Assembly (NCBI GenBank): GCA_905479325.1
Contig: CAJQLW010000019.1
Span: forward strand, 1-64,000
From: an uncultured Flavobacteriales bacterium
Lineage (GTDB): Bacteria > Bacteroidota > Bacteroidia > Flavobacteriales_E > Vicingaceae
DNA length: 64,000 nt
Direction of reading: 5' to 3'
Made by a program: the position numbers and the translations under genes. The notes beneath the pieces were generated by a model that was given only the letters and a program-made list of their open reading frames with translations, ran no database searches and was not told the DNA's origin. How positions within the stretch are numbered: position 1 is the first letter of the stretch; each line of letters opens with the position of its first letter. This document shows, piece after piece, positions 53,986 to 63,371 of this stretch.

Positions 53986-54639
53986 ATGCTTACTAAAGAA
54001 GATATTGCTAAACGAATTGCACAGGAATTACAAGATGGCTGGTACGTGAATTTAGGAATTGGAATTCCAACATTGGTTGCGAATTACATTCCCGAAGGAA
54101 TTGATGTTACGCTTCAGTCTGAAAATGGCTTATTAGGAATGGGTCCTTTCCCAACAGCGGAAAACATTGATGCTGACTTAATTAATGCCGGTAAGCAGAC
54201 GATAACAACTATGCCGGGTTCTGTTTTTTTCGACTCTTCAGATAGTTTTGCAATGATTAGAGCAGGCAAAGTACAGTTGACTGTTTTGGGAGCCATGGAA
54301 GTAGATCAAAATGGAGACATTGCCAATTGGAAAATACCCGGAAAAATGGTGAAAGGAATGGGCGGAGCGATGGATTTAGTGGCCTCTGCAGAAAACATCA
54401 TTGTTGCAATGATGCACACCAATAAAGCAGGAGAAAGTAAAATTTTAAAGAAATGTTCACTACCGCTAACAGGAGTAAATTGTGTGACCAAGGTAGTTAC
54501 AAATTTGGCTGTTTTGGAGGTTAAAGATGGAGCATTTCATCTGTTAGAAAGAGCTCCGGGAGTATCTGTTGACGAAATACAAAAAGCAACAGAGGGGGAT
54601 TTAATTATTACAGGAGATGTTCCTGAAATGAAGCTTTAA
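53986..54639 (+). CDS. scoB: 3-oxoacid CoA-transferase subunit B
   Basis: Beta subunit, 217 residues, carrying the catalytic Glu46 in the SENG motif (LQSENGLLGMGP), the residue that forms the glutamyl-CoA thioester. VNLGIGIPTLVANYIP and GGAMDLVASAENIIVAMMH are typical. It should pair with scoA to use ketone bodies or acetoacetate. The glycosyltransferase starts at the very next base after its stop. Confidence 0.93.
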   Translation: MLTKEDIAKRIAQELQDGWYVNLGIGIPTLVANYIPEGIDVTLQSENGLLGMGPFPTAENIDADLINAGKQTITTMPGSVFFDSSDSFAMIRAGKVQLTVLGAMEVDQNGDIANWKIPGKMVKGMGGAMDLVASAENIIVAMMHTNKAGESKILKKCSLPLTGVNCVTKVVTNLAVLEVKDGAFHLLERAPGVSVDEIQKATEGDLIITGDVPEMKL

Positions 54640-55353
54640 ATGAAATTATCCATCCTCATCCCTGCGTACAACGAAGAGCGCACCATTCACCTTATTTTAG
54701 ATAAGGTTAGAGATGTTCAGTTGATAAATAATATTGAAAAAGAAATCATTATTGTGAACGACTGTTCTTCCGATGGAACGGTTCAAGCAATTGAGAAGTA
54801 TTCAGCAGCTAATCCATCTATGGGTATTCAATTGTATAGTCAACCAAAAAACCAAGGAAAAGGGGCGGCTATTCACAAGGCTATTGAATTAGCAACAGGA
54901 GAATACTTAATAGTTCAAGATGCTGATTTAGAGTACGACCCAAGAGAGTACAATGATTTGCTGAAACCAATTGTAGAAGGCTTTGCAGACATCGTTTATG
55001 GCTCAAGGTTTTTGGGTGGGAATCCTCACCGAATTCTTTTCTTTTGGCATTCAATTGGGAATAAGTTCTTGACCTTTCTATCGAATATGTTCACCAACTT
55101 GAATTTAACAGATATGGAAACCTGTTACAAGTTGATGGACAGCAAAATTGCAAAAAGCTTGAAATTGCAAGAAAATAGATTTGGCTTTGAACCTGAGTTA
55201 ACTGCTAAGTTGTCAAGGGTAAATAAAATAAGAATATATGAGGTAGGGATTTCCTACTACGGAAGAACCTATGAGGAAGGGAAAAAAATTGGTTGGAAAG
55301 ATGGCGTAAGAGCCATTTATTGTATTGTGAAATACGGGTTGTTTAAGGCATGA
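54640..55353 (+). CDS. family 2 glycosyltransferase, dolichyl-phosphate-mannose synthase-like
   Basis: 237 residues with a GT-A fold: [13 protein letters not shown] (4-16), VNDCSSDGT (about 39-47), [19 protein letters not shown] and the metal-binding motif DADLEYDP (about 94-101), then GSRFLGG. No C-terminal membrane helices, so it is peripheral. Homologues charge a polyprenyl phosphate with a sugar such as mannose or glucose. The acceptor is inferred. It follows scoB without a gap, perhaps only by chance of operon structure. Confidence 0.85.
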   Translation: MKLSILIPAYNEERTIHLILDKVRDVQLINNIEKEIIIVNDCSSDGTVQAIEKYSAANPSMGIQLYSQPKNQGKGAAIHKAIELATGEYLIVQDADLEYDPREYNDLLKPIVEGFADIVYGSRFLGGNPHRILFFWHSIGNKFLTFLSNMFTNLNLTDMETCYKLMDSKIAKSLKLQENRFGFEPELTAKLSRVNKIRIYEVGISYYGRTYEEGKKIGWKDGVRAIYCIVKYGLFKA

Positions 55354-55421
55354 TTAAGAAGAACCTTTCATTACCTCTAATCTCTTTATCTATAGCATTT
55401 TTCCATTCAGCTATACTTCTT

Positions 55422-56048
55422 TTAGTAGATGTGTACTTCTCCTGTATTGATGTCGTACATACCGCCTAAAATTTGAATTTCACCAGCATCCTCCATTTCT
55501 TTCAGGACTTGACTTTGCGCTCTGATATTGTCGATGGTCATTTTGACATTTACTTCTGCCACATCGTTTACAAAATCAATATTGGAAGAATTTCTCATGC
55601 TCTCGTTTGCAGGTTCTTTTACTGCATCAACTGCTGGCTCAATTTTATTGATCAGCGCAGTGAGGTTTCCAAGACGGGCGTGGTCACATGCACCTTTTAC
55701 AGCACCACAAGCGGTATGTCCTAGGACAAGTACCAATTTGGTTCCTGCGAGCTTACAAGCAAATTCCATACTTCCCAAAATATCTTCATTAACAAAATTT
55801 CCTGCGATTCTAACGCTGAAGATATCTCCTATACCTTGATCAAAAATGAGCTCTGAAGAGACTCGTGAATCGATACAACTCAGTACTGTTGCAAAAGGAA
55901 ATTGTCCCGTACTGGTTTCACTTACTTGCTGCATAAGATCTCTACTCAACTGCTTTTTTTGTACAAAGCGTTGATTTCCGTCTTTCAATTCTTGCAATGC
56001 TGATGCAGCCGTCATTAGGTCTTGACTTTCTTTTGTTTGTGCTTTCAT
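55422..56048 (-). CDS. beta-class carbonic anhydrase
   Basis: Zinc enzyme interconverting CO2 and bicarbonate. 208 residues with the ligands Cys58, His111 and Cys114 (SCIDSR and GHTACGA) and the Asp60-Arg62 dyad. Length and motifs are those of the bacterial beta class. It is the last gene of the TetR / small protein / SulP / carbonic anhydrase run, 87 bases behind the SulP transporter, which implies joint handling of bicarbonate. Confidence 0.95.
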   Translation of the reverse strand: MKAQTKESQDLMTAASALQELKDGNQRFVQKKQLSRDLMQQVSETSTGQFPFATVLSCIDSRVSSELIFDQGIGDIFSVRIAGNFVNEDILGSMEFACKLAGTKLVLVLGHTACGAVKGACDHARLGNLTALINKIEPAVDAVKEPANESMRNSSNIDFVNDVAEVNVKMTIDNIRAQSQVLKEMEDAGEIQILGGMYDINTGEVHIY

Positions 56049-56135
56049 AATTATTTAGATTTAAGGAAACTCCAACTAGATGTTTCGTAGTTATTTAATT
56101 TATGATTTTAATTTTTATCATTTAAACTTTATAGA

Positions 56136-57728
56136 TTAGGCGCTTTTTGGAATTTGATTAAAAAAGTCAACAAAGCTTTCTGGATTATCAACGGTCCCCC
56201 TTTCAGAGTGGATTTTAATACTGATATTTCGCTGACGAGCCTTTATGGCGAAGTCCTCTAATATTTCAATTATATCATAATCCAGGAAACGGGTTTCTTT
56301 TACATCCAACTCTAAAAGTGTCCCTTCTGGAAGGGCATCTAACTCTTTTAGGATGGCTCCTTTATTAATGAAAGTAACTTCCTCAGCCAAAGTCATCTTA
56401 ATTCGATGCTTTCCGTTGCTCTTATCCTCTATATGTAAGAAGTGGGAATTTTGAAAACTCTTGATCAAGATGACAACAATTCCAACTGCTAATCCCAATC
56501 CGATACCTACCAATAAGTCTGTAAAAACAATCCCCAAAATCGTAACTATAAATGGTGTAAATTGTTCCCACCCCAATTGGAACATGGTTTTAAATAGGGC
56601 TGGCTTAGCCAGATTGTACCCAACAATAAGCAATATCGCTGCAAGTACAGAAAGAGGTATTTTATTCAGTAAAGTTGGTATTAACAATACGGAAATTAAC
56701 AAGAAAAAACCGTGCACTATGGCTGAAAGTTTTGATTTCCCACCAGACTGAATATTGGCAGAACTTCTGACAATAACTTGAGTTACGGGTAGGCCTCCAA
56801 TCATACCTGAAAGAAAGTTCCCAGCACCTTGAGCGATCAGCTCTCTGTTCGTAGGAGTCACGCGTTTATCAGGATCTAATTTGTCCGTAGCTTCTACACA
56901 AAGTAAGGTTTCTAAACTGGCAACCAAAGCAATTGTAAATGCAGTTACCCAAATGTCAGGATTTGAAATCTGATCAAAGTTGGGAAAACTGAATTGACCC
57001 AGGAAGGAGCTAAAATCACTTGGAACAGGAACGGAAACCAATTGCTCCGCTTTAATTTGCCAGAACGCACTACCTTCGGTAAACACAGCGTAAATAATTC
57101 CTACCACCACAGCGACTAATGGACCTTGAATCAATTGAAAAATCTTTCCTTTTTTACTGAGTACTTTAGACCACAACAACAAGATTCCCAAGCTAGCCGC
57201 AGCAATTAGTGTAGCTCCTGGGCTGATGTAATTGATTAAGTTAAAAATTCCCGTAAATGAATTTTCGCCATCAGACTGTAAAAATGAAAAGTCTGCCTCT
57301 GGACTGTCGTATCCAAAAAAGTAAGGAATTTGTTTCAATATAATAATGATTCCAATCCCTGTCAGCATTCCTTTAATTACAGAAGAAGGAAAATAATATC
57401 CAATGATTCCTGCTCGGAGTATTCCAAAAATAAATTGAATGATTCCTCCTAACACAACTGCTAAAAGAAAATTTTCAAAACCTCCTAAACTTCCGATCGC
57501 CGTAAGTACAATTGCTGCTAGTCCAGCAGCAGGTCCACTGACCCCTACATGCGATCCACTAAGACTACCAACTACTATCCCTCCAATAATTCCAGCTATT
57601 AAACCAGAAAACAGAGGTGCCCCACTAGCAAGTGCAATACCTAAACACAGCGGTAGGGCAACAAAGAAAACCACAATACTTGCAGGTAAATCGTGTTTTA
57701 AGTTTGATAATAAATTTGAATTTTTCAT
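56136..57728 (-). CDS. SulP-family anion transporter with STAS domain
   Basis: 530 residues: about 11-14 transmembrane helices (to residue 425), the SulP signature GSLSGSHVGVSGPAAGLAAIV (around 54-74, shown here in part) and a C-terminal STAS domain (about 435-525). SulP members carry sulfate, bicarbonate or other anions; coupling to a carbonic anhydrase gene is the pattern of bicarbonate transporters such as BicA. Direct proof of substrate is absent. A palindromic operator lies 13 bases upstream of the ATG. Confidence 0.88.
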   Translation of the reverse strand: MKNSNLLSNLKHDLPASIVVFFVALPLCLGIALASGAPLFSGLIAGIIGGIVVGSLSGSHVGVSGPAAGLAAIVLTAIGSLGGFENFLLAVVLGGIIQFIFGILRAGIIGYYFPSSVIKGMLTGIGIIIILKQIPYFFGYDSPEADFSFLQSDGENSFTGIFNLINYISPGATLIAAASLGILLLWSKVLSKKGKIFQLIQGPLVAVVVGIIYAVFTEGSAFWQIKAEQLVSVPVPSDFSSFLGQFSFPNFDQISNPDIWVTAFTIALVASLETLLCVEATDKLDPDKRVTPTNRELIAQGAGNFLSGMIGGLPVTQVIVRSSANIQSGGKSKLSAIVHGFFLLISVLLIPTLLNKIPLSVLAAILLIVGYNLAKPALFKTMFQLGWEQFTPFIVTILGIVFTDLLVGIGLGLAVGIVVILIKSFQNSHFLHIEDKSNGKHRIKMTLAEEVTFINKGAILKELDALPEGTLLELDVKETRFLDYDIIEILEDFAIKARQRNISIKIHSERGTVDNPESFVDFFNQIPKSA

Positions 57729-57740
57729 ATAATTTTTTTG

Positions 57741-57758
57741 ACGACCATAATCGGTCGT
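57741..57758. promoter_or_regulatory. palindromic operator upstream of the SulP gene
   Basis: ACGACC-ATAATC-GGTCGT is an inverted repeat with perfect 6-base arms and a 6-base spacer. It is in the size range of TetR-family operators and lies between the TetR-containing pair and the SulP/carbonic anhydrase genes. Confidence 0.6.
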
Positions 57759-57810
57759 TCTGTTTGTTTATTTTAATATAGTGTGAGTAATACTTAAGGA
57801 AAGTGATTCC

Positions 57811-58149
57811 TTATGAAAGGGTAATATGTGATTCAGGAGGAGGTATATGAATCTCGATAATTGAATTGCTGTAAAAATCTAAAGCCGCATGCAATAAACT
57901 GAACTTTTCTGACAATAGCTTTATGTTTTCAGCCAAAAACTGATGCTGAATTTTAATATCGTCAACTTCTCTCTTATCCTCTTTTTCTTCCTCGCTGTCT
58001 TCTTGAAAATAAATATTGACTAATTCGTATGAATTTTCATTTAATAAGGATAAAGACTCTAGAGTAGTTAAAAGTGTAAGCGATGACAACACCCCAATCA
58101 CAAAAAGGTACTTCATTACATCAGCCGATAAAATTCTTTGAAGTCTCAT
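57811..58149 (-). CDS. small membrane protein of the SulP/carbonic anhydrase module
   Basis: 112 residues. One membrane helix (about 12-31, MKYLFVIGVLSSLTLLTTLE), an acidic stretch YFQEDSEEEKEDKREVDD and a helical C-terminus ending in IEIHIPPPESHITLS. The start ATG overlaps the TetR stop (ATGA), so the two are coupled. I know no family for it. The Pro/His/Ser tail might bind metal. Confidence 0.65.
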   Translation of the reverse strand: MRLQRILSADVMKYLFVIGVLSSLTLLTTLESLSLLNENSYELVNIYFQEDSEEEKEDKREVDDIKIQHQFLAENIKLLSEKFSLLHAALDFYSNSIIEIHIPPPESHITLS

Positions 58150-58817
58150 CTTTTTAAAGTGTCCGTGACTAGTTTTTTATAAAATTCAACTATGTTATTC
58201 TTTCCTTCCTCGCAGTCTGTTAAAGCGGGTAAATGCTTTGAAAAATAGCGTTGATGATGAGCTCCTTCTATAATGGTAGAAATCAGCATATGAGGGTATT
58301 TGAAGTTGGGATTTACCCCTAATACAAATTCAGTCACTCGATCTACTACACGTGTGTAGGTCTTGTAAAATCCTTTTTCATTTTCTTTTTCAACCTCTTT
58401 TGTATGATACGCTTTAGAAGATTCGGCTATGATAATTTTATTTAGTGTAACCTCATTGATAAAAGTAAAATTATTGTCCTCTTTGACCTCTTCTGTAAGG
58501 AGTTGTATGGCTTTTTCAAGCTTTTCTTCTTCACTTTCGATATTGGTCGTTGCAAAGACCAATTTGTATTCAATCCAACTCCAATACCAATTGACCAGGT
58601 AAACTAGAAAGGAGTGTTTGCTTTCAAAATATCTGTAAATGGAACTTTCATTAGAGTTAATTCTACTGCCTAACTTTTTAAAAGTAAAGGCTTCATAACC
58701 CAACTCGTGTATCATCTCAATGCCGTATTCCACTATTCTTCTTCCCAAGTCTGAAGACTCGGGATCCTTACAAAAAAGACATGAATCGGTTGTTATATGA
58801 ATTTGTAATTCTTCCAT
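58146..58817 (-). CDS. TetR/AcrR-family transcriptional regulator
   Basis: 223 residues with an N-terminal TetR helix-turn-helix (about 24-72: RRIVEYGIEMIHELGYEAFTFKKLG, then NSNESSIYRYFESKHSFL) and a helical ligand-binding domain. Upstream of the domain lie Cys13 and Cys16 (CLFC). It is the first gene of the module and probably represses it through the palindrome at 57741-57758. The inducer is unknown; low CO2 or a metabolite is plausible. Confidence 0.88.
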   Translation of the reverse strand: MEELQIHITTDSCLFCKDPESSDLGRRIVEYGIEMIHELGYEAFTFKKLGSRINSNESSIYRYFESKHSFLVYLVNWYWSWIEYKLVFATTNIESEEEKLEKAIQLLTEEVKEDNNFTFINEVTLNKIIIAESSKAYHTKEVEKENEKGFYKTYTRVVDRVTEFVLGVNPNFKYPHMLISTIIEGAHHQRYFSKHLPALTDCEEGKNNIVEFYKKLVTDTLKR

Positions 58818-58895
58818 TGAGGATGCAAATATAATAGTATTACTATTAAAAACGTGAATTTCTCTTAATTTTTTTATAACAAGCTGAAAATGGGT

Positions 58896-59690
58896 TTATT
58901 CCATTTGAGTTTTAGTGCCCTCCATCAAAACAGATCGGGTTTTAAAATGGTTATCTATCTTTTGGAGTAGCATTAATTCTGAGGTAAATTGCCAATCAAA
59001 GTTAACCGATTGGTTTGCTGGATGTCTATGATGATCTTGATCGAGTATATAACCTTCAGGTTTGTTCAATATACGTGTTTGACTGTAGACTTCTTCAAAC
59101 TTTGCTCTAACTTGATTAAACTCTGCTTTCATCTCGTTCAATGTTTCCAGGGCATCTGCTTCTTGAGTATCAGTTTGAGCAATATCAAAAGTATTTAAGG
59201 TTTCCATCAATCAGAAATTGTAATCCACTAGATTTCCCACTTGATTGTACACTTTCAAATTGTAGTCCGCTTTGGTTCCCTCAGTTTGAATTTGCTGTAA
59301 AGTGTTTTGAACTTTTTCTACTATTTTCCGTTGAGCTTCTAATTTGGCAAGACGTTCAGCGTATTTTTCTGACCATGCGCCTTTATTGTCAAAATCCGGT
59401 AGATCAATTATATGTTCTTCAATTGGATTTTCCCGCTGGTTTAACGAGTTTCTGTGGATGCCCTCTTCTACTAAAAGATTGGTCCAAACACCTACAGGTT
59501 TGTCAAGTGCATCGATAAAGGCATAATCTTCCGATTGAAAACGAGGGCGAAACTTACGGTGTCGATAGGCTTTTTTAAACTCCTCTTTGGAGCGTTTTAA
59601 TCCACCCCAACTAAATTCTGCAAAGGCATTAATTCCCCTTTTGTACAACTCAAAATGAGGGGAATCGTCGTCCCAAAGGGTAAGCAGCAA
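58896..59690 (-). pseudogene. 3' remnant of a glycoside hydrolase-like gene with an in-frame TGA
   Basis: One frame runs without an ATG from about 59815 to 58896, broken by TGA at 59211-59213. Codons from 59690 read LLTLWDDDSPHFELYKRG and SWGGLKRSKEEFKKAYRH; after the TGA, METLNTFDIAQ through TRILNKPEGYILDQDHH and NFDWQF. Both parts look like the C-terminal region of a beta-hexosaminidase-type (GH20-like) enzyme, so a large 5' part is missing and a single stop divides the rest. The identity is from memory and tentative; the decay itself is seen directly. Confidence 0.55.
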
Positions 59691-59819
59691 GCTATTCAGA
59701 GAGGAATTTAGCTTGAAGAAAACATTATAGAAAATGCTATTTGGTTGGAGACTCAGAACAAGGAGGGGAGAGACGTTAAATAGTGCTTTTTTATTAACAG
59801 TTGTCCTAATTTTACTTTA

Positions 59820-60364
59820 ACTTTTCAGTTTAATATGTTGGGGTTGTTATTGGAGAGTGTCTTGAATTTTTCAGAAGGGGCCATGTAATTTTAGGTGGAG
59901 GAATGAACGATTATTTATATTTACCACCGAAAATGAAAAATTTTAATCTAATATTTTTTAGGTTAAATACTAGTGTATATTGACACTTGAGCGGCAGATG
60001 TTGATGAAAGTAATTGGTGTGGTTTTGAGATGAAGCTTTGTTATTTTATTACTACAGGTAAGAAGTTCAGTTTTGTCCACATGCAGAGTTACTAAGTCCT
60101 TGCAATATAATAGAGTTAAATAGGTTCTTTTTTACTAGAAATTGATATAAAAAGAGAGCTATTATTTTTAACTTGAAGAAGTTCTTCATTAAGTTTCGAT
60201 TAAATTATGTAGCTAATAAATTAAGGATGAAGGAATCATTACATTTGCTGCTTTTATATTTTGATAAGCACATTTTATATGCCTGTTTTTAACGAGTTTG
60301 TGTTTTTTAAGAAGCATAATGTTGAAGCAAATTAAAAAAGCAAAAGGGTGGAAATTAATCAGGA
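59820..60364. other. 545-base AT-rich gap without a gene
   Basis: Stops in all frames and no homology that I recognise. A short open frame from an ATG at 60319 overlaps the GT-C-like gene out of frame and is not credible. It could be what remains around the deleted glycosidase and must also hold the promoter of the gene at 60365, which I could not locate. Confidence 0.5.
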
Positions 60365-61774
60365 ATGGACATGAAAATAAATCGAGATTACCTCATAAAT
60401 ACAGTACTTTTATTCATATCGGTATTTGTATTGATAATTCCTGCACTTAAAAACGGGTATCCTATACTTTTTTCTGACTCTGGAACTTACCTTTCTTCCG
60501 GTCATTCCGGATATGTTCCGGTGGACCGGCCTATTTTATATGGAATTTTTGTTAGGCACATTAGCCTATCTTGGAGTGTTTGGCTGGTAGTAATTATGCA
60601 ATCTATTCTGTTTAACTATTGTTTATTCTTGATATCCAAGTTTATTATTAAAGCAAAGAACCCAGTAAGAGTTCAAGCAGTTATGTCAGTAGCTTTAGCT
60701 TTGGGCACAGGAATAGGGTATTACAGCAGCTTGGTAATTGCGGACATATTTGCATCTATTTCTGTGTTAACTATGTTCTTTTTACTTACAATTGACAAGA
60801 AAGAGAAGTTTCACATTGCGGCACTATCGATCTTGTTAATTTTGTCAATAGGCGTTCATTTATCTCACATTCCACTAATTGCCGGAATATCCGTACTTGT
60901 GGGGGCATACTTGTTCTTTGTAAAAAAAGAGGCTTTCAAACGTTATTTTAAAAGAGTTGTATACGTGGCAGGGTTGTCTGTTGCTACTCTGTTATTACTT
61001 GCAACAATAAACTACAGCTATGATGTTGGCTTTAAAGTTTCAAGGACAAACAATATAATACTCGCCACTAGATATATAGAAAGTGGTATTGCTAACCGGT
61101 ATTTAAAACAACATTGTGAAGATCCAGACTTTAATCCACCCTACGCCAACTTATGTAACTATACAGATAAATTTGGGCAATGGTATGCTGCAGGCAATTA
61201 TTTGTACGAAGATAATAGCCCGTTATATGATGGCCCCTGTATTGAGAAAGGTTGGACGAATTGTTGGATTGAAAAAAACGAGGCTTATGGTCAGCTAGTA
61301 AAGGATATTTTGTCGGAAAAAGAGTTTAGAAATGATTTTTTTGCATTGGCAGTCACTGGAACGCTGAAGCAATTTTTTACTTTCGATCAAACGCATTTAA
61401 TCCCTTTGAAATTAGAACATGTAATAAAGAAGTACTACGTAGACGATCTTTACCAATATCAAAACTCAACTCAATATAAAGAGACTTTGCGGTTTGAGTT
61501 TTCTAGTATAGTTGAGGTTTTTGTATTTAACATTTCATTAGTTCTTTTAATTACTATCTTTTTTAAATACTGGGGACGTTTGAACACTACGGAGAAACTC
61601 TTTATTTTGAGCATATTCATGTGTTTAATTGTCAATTCGTTTACTACAGCTACCTTGTCAAATGTAATTCCACGATACCAAGGAAGAGTATCGTTTTTGC
61701 TTCCTTTAGCAGTTATGACTGTCATATTTAGATTTTTAAAACAGAAAAAGCATACAATTAAAATAGAACCTTAA
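60365..61774 (+). CDS. polytopic membrane protein, probable GT-C glycosyltransferase
   Basis: 469 residues with about ten transmembrane helices. The first extracytoplasmic loop has the motif FSDSGTYLSSG (around 36-46), an Asp-containing signature like that of GT-C enzymes that use polyprenyl-phosphate sugars. A long loop between helices (about 230-340) has six Cys, likely disulfides. ATG at 60365; an ATG two codons later is also possible. With the next two genes it forms a set for glycan or lipid-linked sugar work. Specific substrate unknown. Confidence 0.6.
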   Translation: MDMKINRDYLINTVLLFISVFVLIIPALKNGYPILFSDSGTYLSSGHSGYVPVDRPILYGIFVRHISLSWSVWLVVIMQSILFNYCLFLISKFIIKAKNPVRVQAVMSVALALGTGIGYYSSLVIADIFASISVLTMFFLLTIDKKEKFHIAALSILLILSIGVHLSHIPLIAGISVLVGAYLFFVKKEAFKRYFKRVVYVAGLSVATLLLLATINYSYDVGFKVSRTNNIILATRYIESGIANRYLKQHCEDPDFNPPYANLCNYTDKFGQWYAAGNYLYEDNSPLYDGPCIEKGWTNCWIEKNEAYGQLVKDILSEKEFRNDFFALAVTGTLKQFFTFDQTHLIPLKLEHVIKKYYVDDLYQYQNSTQYKETLRFEFSSIVEVFVFNISLVLLITIFFKYWGRLNTTEKLFILSIFMCLIVNSFTTATLSNVIPRYQGRVSFLLPLAVMTVIFRFLKQKKHTIKIEP

Positions 61775-61892
61775 TGGTATTCATCAAACGTCAATTTAAC
61801 TAAAGATGGGGTTTTAGTTAAAAAAAGTGATAGTAAGTTCAAAAGAATCAAACATCAGTATTGGAAAAACCGGAGTGAAAAAGTATAGTTAA

Positions 61893-63278
61893 ATGGGAAA
61901 AAAGTTTATAAATATTAAGTTATCATTCCTTGCTATTGTGGTTTGCTTTCTAGTAGCATTGACCGTGCACTTTGATCATAAAGTGTGGAGAAATTCAAAC
62001 GCTGTAATTGCAAACGAAGCAATGTCATATTATACATATCTGCCCGCATTTTTTATTTTTCAAGATGCATCTCTCCATTATGTAAGCACTACGAGTAACC
62101 AAGTACGAGATAAGATTTACTATGATAAAACTCCAGAAGGGAAAAGAGTAATAAAAAAGACAATGGGTGTTGCATATCTATACTTCCCATTTTTTATTGT
62201 AGCCAATCAATTTACTCCGTTATTGGGTTATACCCAAAATGGATATACCAAACTTTATGAAGAGGCCTTAGTGCTATCCTCTCTCTTTTATTATTTATTA
62301 GGCTTATATTTTTTACTCAAAATCGTGAGAAAATATGCCTCTGATCTCGCTAGTTTCTGGACTGTTTTAATAATTGGTTTAGGGACAAATATTCTTAATT
62401 ATGTAACGAACGAACCTTTGATGTCTCATGTTTATAGCTTTTGTACAATAACGCTATTTATATTTTACACGATAAAGTGGAGTGATAGCAAAAAAGAGAA
62501 ACACCTGTCAATGTTACTTTTTTTGTTAGGAATCAATGTGTTGATAAATCCTGTAAACCTGTTTTTGATTCTATTTCCGGTAGCCTTAGGGGCTGAAAGC
62601 TGGCGAGCAATTATAAATAAAGTGAAAGACTTGGTTTTACCGTTAAAGAAATTACCTTTCAGGTTCTTTTATTTTATCCTACCCATTTTACCGCAGCTTC
62701 TTTATTGGAAGTACAATACTGGGGAATGGTTTTATTTTGAACTTCCTGCAGGAGAATCCTATTTTTTCAGTCAGCCTAAAATTTTAGAAGGCTTGTTTGC
62801 CTTTAGAAAAGGCTGGCTTGTTTATACTCCCTTAATGAGTTTGTTTTTTATTGGATTATTATTCAATTTCAAAAAATTCCATAAGGACAAGGCTGTAATT
62901 ACCGTTTTTTCTGCGACTATCCTTTTCATCACATATTCTTGTTGGTGTTGGTGGTATGGAGGCTCTTTTAGCGCTAGAGCGTTAATTGATTATTACGCAA
63001 TTTTTGCTATTCCTATTGCTATTGTACTACATCAGGTTTTCGTAACGAAAAAAGCATACTTAAAGGTAATTATTCCCATTGTGATTTCAGGTTTTATTTA
63101 TTTGAATCAAGTTCAGTTATTTCAATACAGAAGTGGCCTTTTGCATTGGGATAGCATGACCAAAGAAGCTTATTGGGAAATGTTTTTAAAGACCGACCCA
63201 GATCAAGAAACTAAGAAAAGATACTTAGGCTTTCTGGAAAGACCAAATTACAAGTTGGCGAAACAGGGAGATCGTTAG
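61893..63278 (+). CDS. polytopic membrane protein, probable GT-C glycosyltransferase (GT39/GT87-like)
   Basis: 461 residues with about ten to twelve transmembrane helices. The N-terminal loop SNAVIANEAMSYYTYLPAFF (about 34-53) resembles the acidic first-loop motif of GT-C enzymes, although here the acidic residue is Glu. A cytoplasmic or periplasmic segment near 300-310 has KGWLVYTPLM, a phrase common in Bacteroidota GT-C proteins. Function inferred from topology only. It follows the previous gene by 118 bases. Confidence 0.6.
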   Translation: MGKKFINIKLSFLAIVVCFLVALTVHFDHKVWRNSNAVIANEAMSYYTYLPAFFIFQDASLHYVSTTSNQVRDKIYYDKTPEGKRVIKKTMGVAYLYFPFFIVANQFTPLLGYTQNGYTKLYEEALVLSSLFYYLLGLYFLLKIVRKYASDLASFWTVLIIGLGTNILNYVTNEPLMSHVYSFCTITLFIFYTIKWSDSKKEKHLSMLLFLLGINVLINPVNLFLILFPVALGAESWRAIINKVKDLVLPLKKLPFRFFYFILPILPQLLYWKYNTGEWFYFELPAGESYFFSQPKILEGLFAFRKGWLVYTPLMSLFFIGLLFNFKKFHKDKAVITVFSATILFITYSCWCWWYGGSFSARALIDYYAIFAIPIAIVLHQVFVTKKAYLKVIIPIVISGFIYLNQVQLFQYRSGLLHWDSMTKEAYWEMFLKTDPDQETKKRYLGFLERPNYKLAKQGDR

Positions 63279-63371
63279 GTTTTATTTGAATGTAATGCAG
63301 GTGGGAAATAACCACAAACTCCAACTCTAATATTGATACTATAAAGTTGTTATTTAGTGTATTTTTATTTT

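Noticed and set aside
60319-60440. Short frame starting MLKQIKKAKG before the GT-C-like gene
   Set aside because: It overlaps the real gene in another frame and has no family or conserved feature.
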